Shown one piece after another: positions 1 through 6,321 of a DNA stretch of 11,042 nucleotides. The DNA is from an uncultured Dialister sp. (GTDB taxonomy: Bacteria; Bacillota; Negativicutes; Veillonellales; Dialisteraceae), in NCBI GenBank assembly GCA_900545365.1, contig UQYL01000036.1, positions 1 to 11,042 on the forward strand, in the 5' to 3' direction. Position numbers and translations under genes: made by a program. The number at the start of each line of letters is the position of its first letter. The stretch's first letter is position 1. The notes beneath the pieces were generated by a model that saw only the letters and a list, made by a program, of their open reading frames with translations, did not search any database and had not been told where the DNA came from.

Positions 1-54
1 CGCGAAGGCGGCCGTACCGTAGGCGCAGGCGTTGTTGCGAAAATTTCCAAATAA
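1..54 (+). CDS. tuf: Elongation factor Tu, C-terminal end (partial)
   Basis: Only the last 17 codons and the TAA stop lie in the window. They read REGGRTVGAGVVAKISK, the highly conserved C-terminus of EF-Tu (the G-G-R-T-V-G-A-G-V-V segment of domain 3). EF-Tu is the GTPase that delivers aminoacyl-tRNA to the ribosomal A site. The gene enters from the left and is followed 17 bases later by a terminator, so it is the last gene of its transcript. Identification rests on a short but nearly invariant stretch. Confidence 0.93.
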   Translation, partial: REGGRTVGAGVVAKISK

Positions 55-70
55 TTGAAACGGCAGAAGA

Positions 71-97
71 GAGCATTCCTCAGGGAGTGCTCTTTTT
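71..97 (+). terminator. Rho-independent terminator of tuf
   Basis: GAGCATTCC pairs with GGAGTGCTC (one G-T pair) around a short TCAG-type loop, and a run of seven T follows directly. It lies 17 bases after the tuf stop and separates tuf from the WYL gene. Confidence 0.88.
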
Positions 98-127
98 TTC
101 GCCCTCCCCGCGGGGCCGCCGAGACGG

Positions 128-133
128 TATAAT
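128..133 (+). promoter_or_regulatory. Possible -10 box for the WYL regulator
   Basis: A perfect TATAAT lies 23 bases upstream of the WYL start codon, just after the tuf terminator. No convincing -35 box is seen 16-18 bases upstream; that stretch is GC-rich and overlaps the end of the terminator. The short distance leaves only a brief leader carrying the AGGAGG ribosome-binding site. Position and the preceding terminator favour a real promoter, but the missing -35 keeps it tentative, or suggests dependence on an activator. Confidence 0.45.
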
Positions 134-155
134 AAGAGGAAAAGGAGGAGAAGCC

Positions 156-1181
156 ATGGCAAAAACAGAGAGCTCACAGAAACCTTTCCGCATCCTTGAG
201 ATGTACCTCCGCCTGCTGGACGGAGAAGTCCTGACGCGCCCGGAAGAAGCGGCGCGCTACGGCATCGACATCCGCAGCGTGCAGCGCGATATCAACGCGC
301 TCCGCCTGTTCCTTTCGGGACAGACCATCGAAGGCTTTTCCCAGACAGTGGCGTACAGCCGGAAAGCGGGCGGCTATATCCTGCGGGGAAATAAGAAGGA
401 CCTGACCCGGGAAGAAGCGCTGGCGCTCTGCAAGATCCTGCTGGAGAGCCGGGCCTTCACGAAAGAGGAAATGGAGAGCATCGTGGACAAGATCATCCGC
501 AGCGCCGTGCCCCGCCGGGACATCGTGCCCGTGCAGCAGCTCGTGAACAATGAGAAGCAGTATTACGAAGAGCTGCAGCACCACGACAGCGCGCTCCTTG
601 AAAAAGTCTGGGCCATCGGCGACGCGGTGAGCGCCCGGCAGATGCTCCTCATCCGCTACGAGAAGCGGGACGGCTCCGAGGTGGAGCGCATGGTCAAGCC
701 GCTCTCCATCATGTTCTCCGAGTATTATTTCTACCTCATCGCCGAGCTGGCCGACCCGGCGGAGGCGGGCCTCACGAAGGAGACCTACCGCTTCCCCACG
801 GTGTACCGCCTCGACCGCATCCGGAGCTTTACCCCCGGCGAACCGTTCAAGGTGGACTACAGCCGGCGCTTCCAGAGCGGGGAAGTGCGGCGGCGCGTGC
901 TCTACATGTTCGGCGGGCCGCTCGAGCACGTGACCTTCGAGTACGTCACGGCGGACTCCGTGGACCACGTACTGGACCGCCTGCCCACGGCGCGCATCGA
1001 AAAGGAAGAGGCGCTCTCCGACGGCCGGACGAAGTACACCATTTCCGCGGATGTGTACGGCCTTGCGGGCATCCGCCTGTGGATGCGCAGCCAGGGCCCG
1101 CAGCTCCGCGTGCTCGCGCCGGCCGCGCTCGCCCGGCAGATGAAAGAAGAGCTGGAGGCCGCGCTCCGTCTGTATCAGTGA
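156..1181 (+). CDS. WYL-domain transcriptional regulator
   Basis: A 341-residue DNA-binding regulator of the HTH-WYL-WCX architecture, cytoplasmic. Residues about 10-60 form a winged helix-turn-helix of the HTH_11 type, with the recognition helix around SVQRDINALR (41-50). A linker of about 90 residues follows. The WYL domain covers about 150-232 and ends at the typical YRLDRIRSF. A C-terminal WCX-like domain covers about 255-335. In WYL proteins the WYL fold binds a ligand, often a nucleotide or nucleic acid, and controls DNA binding. The signature reads YFYLIAEL (191-198), so the Trp of W-Y-L is Phe, a common variant. I chose ATG 156 because AGGAGG sits 6 bases upstream; an in-frame ATG at 87 lies inside the tuf terminator. 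The gene is monocistronic, between two terminators. Its target and ligand cannot be read from the sequence; the neighbouring porin or its own promoter are plausible. Confidence 0.88.
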   Translation: MAKTESSQKPFRILEMYLRLLDGEVLTRPEEAARYGIDIRSVQRDINALRLFLSGQTIEGFSQTVAYSRKAGGYILRGNKKDLTREEALALCKILLESRAFTKEEMESIVDKIIRSAVPRRDIVPVQQLVNNEKQYYEELQHHDSALLEKVWAIGDAVSARQMLLIRYEKRDGSEVERMVKPLSIMFSEYYFYLIAELADPAEAGLTKETYRFPTVYRLDRIRSFTPGEPFKVDYSRRFQSGEVRRRVLYMFGGPLEHVTFEYVTADSVDHVLDRLPTARIEKEEALSDGRTKYTISADVYGLAGIRLWMRSQGPQLRVLAPAALARQMKEELEAALRLYQ

Positions 1182-1201
1182 ATCGGTTGTTCTGTCCGTT
1201 C

Positions 1202-1232
1202 GCCGCTTTCCGCAGGGAGGGCGGCTTTTTTT
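1202..1232 (+). terminator. Rho-independent terminator of the WYL gene
   Basis: GCCGCTTTCC pairs with GGAGGGCGGC (ten pairs, two of them G-T) across a short loop, and seven T follow. It starts 20 bases after the WYL stop. Confidence 0.88.
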
Positions 1233-1503
1233 GCGCGCCGGAGCGGGAGAGAAACAGCGCGGGCTTTGTAAAAATTCTGTTTCTCTCCGTGGCGGCCGGC
1301 GGTTTTACAATTTTAAGGCGGCGGGAGCGAAACTGACCGCAGCAGAGGAAGAATGCCGCCGTATCAAGAATGCGTCAAGCGGCAGCGGCCTTTTCTATCG
1401 GCGTATCAACGGCGTGACAACGGGATATATAGGAAATGTAAAAACGGGTAAATTGCTTTTTTCAAGGAATTGCAAACGGACTGAAAAGCTTGTGTAAATA
1501 CTA
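1233..1503. other. Non-coding gap upstream of ompM
   Basis: No convincing gene lies here; the short open frames lack ribosome-binding sites and recognisable residues. The left half carries a perfect 12-bp inverted repeat (1246-1257 with 1277-1288). Overlapping it is an AT-rich inverted pair, TTGTAAAA (1266-1273) and TTTTACAA (1303-1310). The right end turns AT-rich towards the ompM promoter. A weak alternative promoter, TTGCAA at 1470 with an AT-rich box near 1495, is possible. I see no tRNA or insertion sequence. Confidence 0.6.
1246..1288. repeat. Perfect 12-bp inverted repeat
   Basis: GGAGAGAAACAG (1246-1257) is matched by its exact reverse complement CTGTTTCTCTCC (1277-1288), with 19 bases between. 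No T run follows on either strand within the next bases, so it is not an intrinsic terminator. It could be a regulator-binding dyad, a cruciform or an RNA hairpin. It begins only 13 bases after the WYL terminator and lies about 215 bp upstream of the proposed ompM promoter. Confidence 0.75.
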
Positions 1504-1532
1504 TTGATTCCATATGGCGACTGCTGTATAGT
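1504..1532 (+). promoter_or_regulatory. Promoter of ompM
   Basis: TTGATT (1504-1509), a 17-base spacer and TATAGT (1527-1532) form a good sigma-70 type promoter. Transcription would start near 1539, giving an untranslated leader of about 120 bases before the ompM start. This is the best-scoring promoter by eye in the gap and suits a highly expressed outer-membrane protein. Confidence 0.65.
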
Positions 1533-1538
1533 ACAACT

Positions 1539-1653
1539 GTCCCCGGGATGGGCCGCTCCCGGCGATGGAAAAGACAGGCAGAGGAAACAAGGCAGCTCGC
1601 GCCGGAACTTTTCCCTCCTGCGGTCCGGTCAATCGTATTTCCAGGATAAGGAG
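1539..1653 (+). promoter_or_regulatory. Long 5' leader of ompM with hairpins
   Basis: The predicted leader can form CCGGGA (1543-1548) with TCCCGG (1557-1562) over an 8-base loop, and CCGGA (1602-1606) with TCCGG (1624-1628). The ribosome-binding site AAGGAG (1648-1653) follows. I recognise no known riboswitch class. Long structured leaders on major porin genes often stabilise the mRNA or serve as sRNA targets, but here that is inference. Confidence 0.35.
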
Positions 1654-1662
1654 TCAATTGCA

Positions 1663-2982
1663 ATGAGAAAAATTTTCGCTATGGCAGCGGCCGCTGCCCT
1701 TGCAGCCGGTGCATCCGCATTTGCTGCCAATCCGTTTTCCGATGTGTCCACGTCCGACTGGGCGTATCAGGCCGTGTCCGATCTCTCCGATCAGGGCATC
1801 GTAGAAGGCTATCCGGACGGCACGTTCAAAGGCCAGACGAACATCACCCGCTATGAAATGGCGCAGATCGTGGCCCGCCTCATGGCAAAAGAAGATCAGT
1901 ACAACGCGGAACAGCGCGCCACCATCGACAAGCTCGCTGCGGAATACGCAGACGAACTGGACAGCCTCGGCGTGCGTGTGTCCAACCTTGAAAAGAAAGT
2001 GGGCAACATCTCCTGGAGCGGCGATGCCCGCATGCGCTTCCAGGATCTGGGCGACTTTGGCGATGACGTCTATAAAGCCCGTGTCCGCCTGAATGTGAAC
2101 GCACAGGTGAACGACCAGGTCAAGGTCATCGGCCGCTTCAAGACGGAAGCCAATCTCAAGAGCAGTGATGAAGCGAAGACCACCATGGACCGCCTGCATG
2201 TGCTGTGGCAGCCCACGGACCGCTTCAGCTTCGATATGGGCCGCACGGACCTCTTCCTCGGCCAGACCGGCTATCTCTACGATGACCGCTTCGAAGGCGT
2301 TATCGCCAAGTACAAAGCCGGCAGCTGGGGCGCGGAAATCGGTTACGGCCGTGAATGGAAAATGGCAACCGATGCGTCTGATATGCTCGGCAACGGCGAT
2401 ACCCGCGAGACCTTCTACGTACAGGCCAACACGAAAGTGGGCGACCGCGTCCGCCTGAATGCGTTCTATCAGAACTTCGCCGACGGCTGGGGCGATATCC
2501 TGGATAATGATGGCGAAGATATCGGGGATCAGTATGTTTCCGGCGATAAGGGCGTTACCCTCTACGGCGTCGGCGCACGCATCGATCTGGGCAATAAATT
2601 CTACATCGACGGCGACTTCATCCAGAATACTGCAGACACGGTGCTGACGGATGGCACGAATCAGACTCACGTAGATAAACCGGTCATGTGGGTGGCCGGC
2701 CTGAACTACGGCAAGGAAGACCTGAAGAATCCGGGTACTTACTGGATCGGTGTTCATTATGTAGATGCGGAACCCGGTGCGTACATCGGCGCTTCCACCC
2801 TCGATATCACTGATTCCCTCAATGCTTCCGTCTATGATGGCGCGAAGTTCTGGGTAGCGGAAGTGAACTATGCCCTCGCGAAGAACATCTCCCTCGACGG
2901 CTACTACTACTTCAGCGGTGAATATGAAAACGGCGAAGACTTCGACGACATGTTCGGCGTCGAACTGAACTACAAGTTCTGA
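1663..2982 (+). CDS. ompM: SLH-domain outer-membrane porin, OmpM/Mep45 type
   Basis: A 439-residue precursor of the major porin of Negativicutes. Residues 1-22 are a Sec signal peptide (MRKIF, an Ala-rich core, then AFAA before NPFSD). One SLH domain spans about 23-77, with FSDV, W33AYQAV, GIVEGYPDGTF and the ITRYEMA motif. In this family the SLH domain binds polyamine-modified peptidoglycan and so tethers the outer membrane to the cell wall. Residues about 78-115 look like a periplasmic coiled coil. From about 118 (WSGDARMRF) to the end is a beta-barrel of alternating aromatic strands rich in Gly, Asp and Tyr, closing with VELNYKF and a C-terminal Phe typical of outer-membrane barrels. ATG 1663 is supported by AAGGAG nine bases upstream and by the signal peptide; longer in-frame starts would mask that peptide. 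It is flanked by its own promoter and terminator, so it is monocistronic. The family is clear; which OmpM paralogue it is remains uncertain. Confidence 0.92.
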   Translation: MRKIFAMAAAAALAAGASAFAANPFSDVSTSDWAYQAVSDLSDQGIVEGYPDGTFKGQTNITRYEMAQIVARLMAKEDQYNAEQRATIDKLAAEYADELDSLGVRVSNLEKKVGNISWSGDARMRFQDLGDFGDDVYKARVRLNVNAQVNDQVKVIGRFKTEANLKSSDEAKTTMDRLHVLWQPTDRFSFDMGRTDLFLGQTGYLYDDRFEGVIAKYKAGSWGAEIGYGREWKMATDASDMLGNGDTRETFYVQANTKVGDRVRLNAFYQNFADGWGDILDNDGEDIGDQYVSGDKGVTLYGVGARIDLGNKFYIDGDFIQNTADTVLTDGTNQTHVDKPVMWVAGLNYGKEDLKNPGTYWIGVHYVDAEPGAYIGASTLDITDSLNASVYDGAKFWVAEVNYALAKNISLDGYYYFSGEYENGEDFDDMFGVELNYKF

Positions 2983-3065
2983 TCGCTTCCGCGCTCGGCC
3001 CGGGCGGCGGCTGCGCTCTGTGCCGGCCGATGCCCGTGCAGGCTCCGTCCTGCGGGACAAAAATA

Positions 3066-3096
3066 AAGAGACCCTTCAAGGCGGGGTCTCTTTTTT
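3066..3096 (+). terminator. Rho-independent terminator of ompM
   Basis: AAGAGACCC and GGGTCTCTT pair across a loop of about nine bases and run into six T. It lies 84 bases after the ompM stop. The last 16 bases (3081-3096) are identical to the 3' end of the sRNA terminator at 3503-3518. Confidence 0.9.
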
Positions 3097-3354
3097 ATAT
3101 GGGGAAAGGGATCGGCGGGGGAACGTGAAGAAAAGCGAACGCGACGGAAAAAAATTTTCATTTTTACAATTTTCATGAAATCCATACGCAGGCGGGGCGG
3201 AACGGAGGAAACGGGCGCGGCGCGTAAAAAAAGGAAAACGGACCGCGGCCAATCGGCGCGCTCCCGTCAGCATCCCGTCTGCGCCGTGTCAGGAAATGGA
3301 AAATTTCCGTCAACGGCGGGCCCCGCCGTGCGGGCTCCGGCGCGTCTGCCGCCA
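3097..3354. other. Gap between ompM and the sRNA promoter, no gene seen
   Basis: Open frames here are short, on both strands, and lack ribosome-binding sites or recognisable protein features. An AT-rich patch at 3151-3180 contains TTTTACAATTTT (3162-3173), the same 12-mer found upstream of ompM at 1303-1314. A small hairpin GGAAAT/ATTTCC is centred near 3300. At the right end is an 8-bp palindrome ACGGCGGG/CCCGCCGT (3313-3329), lying partly within the larger dyad that reaches into the sRNA promoter. Confidence 0.5.
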
Positions 3355-3361
3355 TTGACGG
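3307..3361. repeat. 13-bp imperfect inverted repeat overlapping the sRNA -35 box
   Basis: CCGTCAACGGCGG (3307-3319) and CCGCCATTGACGG (3349-3361) are inverted copies matching at 12 of 13 positions, 29 bases apart. The right arm contains the TTGACG -35 box of the sRNA promoter. A protein binding both arms would cover the -35 region, so it is a candidate operator. The left arm also overlaps a separate 8-bp palindrome (3313-3329). Confidence 0.65.
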
Positions 3362-3383
3362 CGCGGTTCGTCTCCGCTATAGT
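3355..3383 (+). promoter_or_regulatory. Strong promoter for the candidate small RNA
   Basis: TTGACG (3355-3360), exactly 17 bases, then TATAGT (3378-3383): five of six matches to each sigma-70 consensus box with ideal spacing. Transcription would start near 3390. No protein gene follows on this strand before 7583, and a terminator lies about 110 bases downstream. Confidence 0.72.
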
Positions 3384-3389
3384 AGAACC

Positions 3390-3519
3390 ATAAGGAACAG
3401 ACAATCCTCCGCGGAAATCCGGGACGGCGGCGACTGCAAAGCGCCGACCTTCTCCCCTTCAGGTCCCGGCTTTCGCAGTTTATCTGTCCGTCAGGAGACC
3501 CTGCGGGGTCTCTTTTTTT
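3390..3519 (+). ncRNA. Candidate stand-alone small RNA (about 130 nt)
   Basis: The unit is bounded by a near-consensus promoter and an intrinsic terminator, and contains no ATG, GTG or TTG on the plus strand, so it is very unlikely to code for protein. It can fold as a rod. ACAGA (3397-3401) pairs with TCTGT (3483-3487). CTGCAAAG (3434-3441) pairs with CTTTCGCAG (3470-3478, one bulge). GACCT (3446-3450) pairs with AGGTC (3461-3465) around a pyrimidine-rich loop, TCTCCCCTTC. An alternative fold uses CCGGGAC (3419-3425) with GTCCCGG (3463-3469) and excludes the inner helices. The C-rich loop resembles the anti-Shine-Dalgarno seeds of many Firmicutes sRNAs. I do not recognise it as 6S, 4.5S, tmRNA or a known riboswitch. 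It converges on the importer operon, whose last gene ends at 3616. Transcript ends are estimates. Confidence 0.55.
3494..3519 (+). terminator. Rho-independent terminator of the small RNA
   Basis: GAGACCC (3495-3501) pairs with GGGTCTC (3506-3512) across a tetraloop, and seven T follow (3513-3519). It sits downstream of no protein gene on this strand, which supports a non-coding transcript. Confidence 0.85.
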
Positions 3520-3581
3520 GTGCGTGGAAAGCGCGTCTTCTATTGCGGCCTGCAAGGCGTCTTCCCCGGTGAAACGGACAG

Positions 3582-3605
3582 AAAAAAACGCCGCACAGCG
3601 CGGCG
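3582..3605 (-). terminator. Rho-independent terminator of the ABC importer operon
   Basis: Read on the minus strand, CGCCGC and GCGGCG pair over a short loop and are followed by seven T. It begins 11 bases after the permease stop and faces the sRNA terminator, forming a convergent pair. Confidence 0.88.
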
Positions 3606-3615
3606 TGGACATATT

Positions 3616-5265
3616 TTATTTCGTATGGCGGTGAAGAACGAGCAGCGCCGCGGTGGTGAGACCCACGCAGAGCACGGCCATGCACATGCCGAGAGAGACG
3701 CTGCCCTGCTCGAATTCGCGCATGATGTACGTGGAGACCACCAGCGTATTCGGCGGCGCGATGAGGCTCGGCGCGACGAGCTCCCGCACGGAGATGATGA
3801 AGGTCATCATCCAGCCCGCGGCGATGCCCTTCAGGAGGAGCGGAAAGGTGATGCGGCGGAAGATGTAGAAGCGGCTCCCGCCGAAGACGCGGCCCGCGTC
3901 GAGGAGGCTGCCGCTGATCTGCGTGAAGGACGACGTGACGTACTGGATGGTGTAGGGCAGGAAGAGCGCCGTGTAGGTGACCACGAGGATGCCCAGCGTA
4001 TTGTACAGGGGCAGGACGTCGTAGATGCCGTTCCAGAAGAGCATGAGGCCGATGACGAGCACGATGCCCGGCAGCATTTCCGGCAGGAGCCCCGCGGCTT
4101 CGAGGAGGCGGCCCATCCTGCCGCGGGCGCGGCGCACCGCGAGCACCACCGCCGTGCCGAGGACGGCGCAGAGCGTGGCGGCGGTCACGCCGAGGAAGAG
4201 GCTGTTCACCATGGCGGACACGGCGTTCTCGTTGTCCGCGAAGAGCTCCGCATAGTGAGCGAGGGTGAAATTGCCCGCCGCCAGGCCGTAGCCGCGGAGC
4301 CGGATGAGGGAGGTGGCGATGACGGAGAAGTAGGGGATGCCGATGGCGAGGAGGAGCACCAGCGCCACGTAGCCCCAGGCGAGGACGCGCGCCGCGCCCC
4401 GGAGCTGCGTCAGGGCGAGGCGCACGCCCCGGCCGCCCACCAGCCGGTAGCTCTTCCGCCGGGTGATGGCATTCTGCACCATCCACAGCAGGAGGCAGAT
4501 CGTGACGAGCACCGAGGCGAGCACCGCCGCCTTGCCGAAGGAGATGGGCGCCACTGCCGCATAGCGGTGGATGTCCGTGGTGAAGACGTCGAAGCCGATG
4601 CGCCGGCCCAGCGTGTACGGCGTGCCGTATTCCGAGAGGGTCTTCACGAAGACCAGGAGCGCGCCGATGGCGTAGTTCCCCGCCAGGAGCGGAAGGAGCA
4701 CCCGGCGGCACCGCAGGGGGAACCGCGCGCCCAGCACGGCGGCGGACTCCTCCATGCTGGAGGGGATGTTGTCCATGGCGTTCCGCAGGAGGGTCAGCAG
4801 AAAGGGGAAGACGTGGAGGCTCATCACGAGGACGAGGCCGCCCAGTGTGAAGAAGGCCGGCGCTCCGTCCGGCAGGCCGGGCACGAGCTGGCTCAGGAGC
4901 CCCCGCTTCTGCATGAAGAGGATCCAGCCCATGGAGGCGATGTACGGCGGCGTCATGAAGGGGACGAGGAAAAGGATGTCGAACGCCCTGTGCCGGGCCA
5001 TGTCCGTGCGGGAGAACAGATACGCCAGCGGCGCGGCGATGACCGTGGACGTGAGGACCACGAGGACGCCCAGCAGGAGGGAGTTGGCGATCATCCGGAG
5101 ATTTTCAGGTGCGCCGAGCACGGCGGCTGCCGGAGACAGCGCAAGGCGGCCGTCCAGGACAACCGCCTTGAGAAAGACCGAAAGCAGGGGGCACACCACG
5201 AGGAAGAGGAGCAGCGCACCCAGCAGCAAGGCCGGGGCCCGCTCCGTCAGCCGGTCGAGATGCAT
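3616..5265 (-). CDS. ABC importer fused permease (ferric-iron FbpB/AfuB type)
   Basis: A 549-residue inner-membrane permease made of two fused binding-protein-dependent transport domains, with about 12 membrane spans (6 + 6). Each half has an EAA loop for docking the ATPase: MEESAAVLGARFPLRCRRVL at about 171-190, and SLLDAGRVFGGSRFYIFRRI from about 453. The duplicated one-chain layout is typical of the Fe3+ importer family (FbpB, AfuB, FutB). AAGGAGG stands four bases before ATG 5265, and the stop of the upstream binding protein lies inside that site, so the two are probably translationally coupled. It is the last gene of the operon. The reading frame is intact. The substrate is not shown by the permease itself; relatives carry ferric iron, but also phosphonates or phosphorylated sugars. 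Confidence 0.88.
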   Translation of the reverse strand: MHLDRLTERAPALLLGALLLFLVVCPLLSVFLKAVVLDGRLALSPAAAVLGAPENLRMIANSLLLGVLVVLTSTVIAAPLAYLFSRTDMARHRAFDILFLVPFMTPPYIASMGWILFMQKRGLLSQLVPGLPDGAPAFFTLGGLVLVMSLHVFPFLLTLLRNAMDNIPSSMEESAAVLGARFPLRCRRVLLPLLAGNYAIGALLVFVKTLSEYGTPYTLGRRIGFDVFTTDIHRYAAVAPISFGKAAVLASVLVTICLLLWMVQNAITRRKSYRLVGGRGVRLALTQLRGAARVLAWGYVALVLLLAIGIPYFSVIATSLIRLRGYGLAAGNFTLAHYAELFADNENAVSAMVNSLFLGVTAATLCAVLGTAVVLAVRRARGRMGRLLEAAGLLPEMLPGIVLVIGLMLFWNGIYDVLPLYNTLGILVVTYTALFLPYTIQYVTSSFTQISGSLLDAGRVFGGSRFYIFRRITFPLLLKGIAAGWMMTFIISVRELVAPSLIAPPNTLVVSTYIMREFEQGSVSLGMCMAVLCVGLTTAALLVLHRHTK

Positions 5266-5274
5266 GGGGCCTCC

Positions 5275-6282
5275 TTACCGGCAGAGCGCGTTCAGCTTCG
5301 CCGCCGTGTCGGAGGCGATGGCCATCATCTTGTCCCATTCCGCGGGGATCTGCGGGATGTCGGCGAGCGGAGTGCCCTTGGCCTGCACGTCGCTCCGGCC
5401 GGGGATGAGGTACGCGTCGGCCACCATCTGCTGCACCTCATCGGAGAGCAGGTAATCCATGAACTGCTTCGCATTGTCCATATCCGGCGCGTCCTTCATG
5501 ATCATCGCCGGACGGGGGTTCACGATGGTGCCGCCCTTCGGGTAGTAGATGGCGAGCGGCTCGCCCTTCTTCATGGACGAATAGGCGTTGTAGTCCACGC
5601 CCGCCACGAGGATGCCCTTCTCGCCAGTGGTGACCGCTTCGAGGGCCGCCTTATTCGCGCCGGGCACGGTCATGCCGTTCTTCGCCATGCCTTCCAGCGC
5701 GTCCCAGCCGTAGCGGTTCACGAAGCCCGCGAGGAAATCCTTGCACGCGCCGGATTTTTCCGGGTCCGGGATGGCGAGCATGCCCTGATACTTCGGGTCG
5801 GCCAGCTCCGTCCAGTCCGCGTCGAGCTGCGGCACCACCGTCGTATTGTAGATGACGCCCACCGCGGACGCGCTGTAGCCCACGAGCTGGTTGTCGTTGT
5901 CTGCAAATTCCTTCACCAGCTTGTCCGCGTTCTGCGGCTTGTACGAGGCGAGCGCGCCCTGCTGCTTCATGGAGAGCCCGTCCGACCAGGACGCGAGGAT
6001 CACCACGTCGGCGGCGGGATTGGCTTTCTCCGCTTCGAGCCGCGCGAGGATTTCGCCCGTCGTGCCCTGGAACTGCTCCACCTTGATGCCCGTCTTCGCT
6101 TCGAAGCCCTTGGCGATCTTGTTGGCGAGGCCCGCCGGCGACGGCATGTACACCGTCACCTTGCCGCTCTCCTTCGGAGCGGCCGGGGCGGCGGATTCTT
6201 CCGCGCCGCCGCAGGCGGAAAGAGACAGGGCGAGGCAGGCGGCCGCGCCGAGAAGTGCGAAACGTTTCATTCTGTGATTCAT
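5275..6282 (-). CDS. ABC importer solute-binding lipoprotein (FbpA/AfuA-like)
   Basis: A 335-residue extracytoplasmic solute-binding protein. MNHRMKRF, a hydrophobic core and the lipobox LSAC (21-24) mark a type II signal peptide, with Cys24 the lipidated residue that anchors it to the inner membrane. The mature part starts with an Ala/Glu-rich linker and then KVTVYMPSP, the first strand of a bilobal cluster fold. Motifs such as FEAKTGIKVEQFQGTTGEILARL, VGVIYNTT, WTELADPKYQGMLAIPDPEKSG and NPRPAMIMKDAPDMDNAKQF fit the ferric-iron and related binding-protein family. Canonical FbpA proteins bind iron with two adjacent Tyr in the second lobe. The corresponding region here reads GVDYNAYSSMKKGEPLAIYYPKG, so the metal site is not clearly conserved and a phosphorylated or phosphonate ligand is possible. 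ATG 6282 has GGGAAGGAG eight bases upstream; Met5 is a less likely start. Confidence 0.87.
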   Translation of the reverse strand: MNHRMKRFALLGAAACLALSLSACGGAEESAAPAAPKESGKVTVYMPSPAGLANKIAKGFEAKTGIKVEQFQGTTGEILARLEAEKANPAADVVILASWSDGLSMKQQGALASYKPQNADKLVKEFADNDNQLVGYSASAVGVIYNTTVVPQLDADWTELADPKYQGMLAIPDPEKSGACKDFLAGFVNRYGWDALEGMAKNGMTVPGANKAALEAVTTGEKGILVAGVDYNAYSSMKKGEPLAIYYPKGGTIVNPRPAMIMKDAPDMDNAKQFMDYLLSDEVQQMVADAYLIPGRSDVQAKGTPLADIPQIPAEWDKMMAIASDTAAKLNALCR

Positions 6283-6321
6283 GAGAGAGACTCCTTCCCA
6301 AATTCGGTATGTGATGCAGAT

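Noticed and set aside
1231..1497. A small open frame of 88 codons upstream of ompM
   Set aside because: There is no ribosome-binding site, it begins in the WYL terminator region, runs through the inverted repeat, and has no protein-like features.
1654..3060. A 468-codon minus-strand open frame over ompM
   Set aside because: It mirrors the ompM codons, has no ribosome-binding site, and shows no domain, while the plus strand has a signal peptide, an SLH domain and a barrel.
3390..3519. Assignment of the candidate RNA to 6S RNA, 4.5S RNA or a T-box
   Set aside because: It is shorter than usual 6S RNA, lacks the SRP tetraloop region, and has neither the T-box GGGUGG/ACCGCG motif nor a downstream plus-strand gene.
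3491..4711. A 406-codon minus-strand open frame inside the permease gene
   Set aside because: It is a shifted frame of the permease, rich in Pro, Arg, His and Gly, and runs through the operon terminator.
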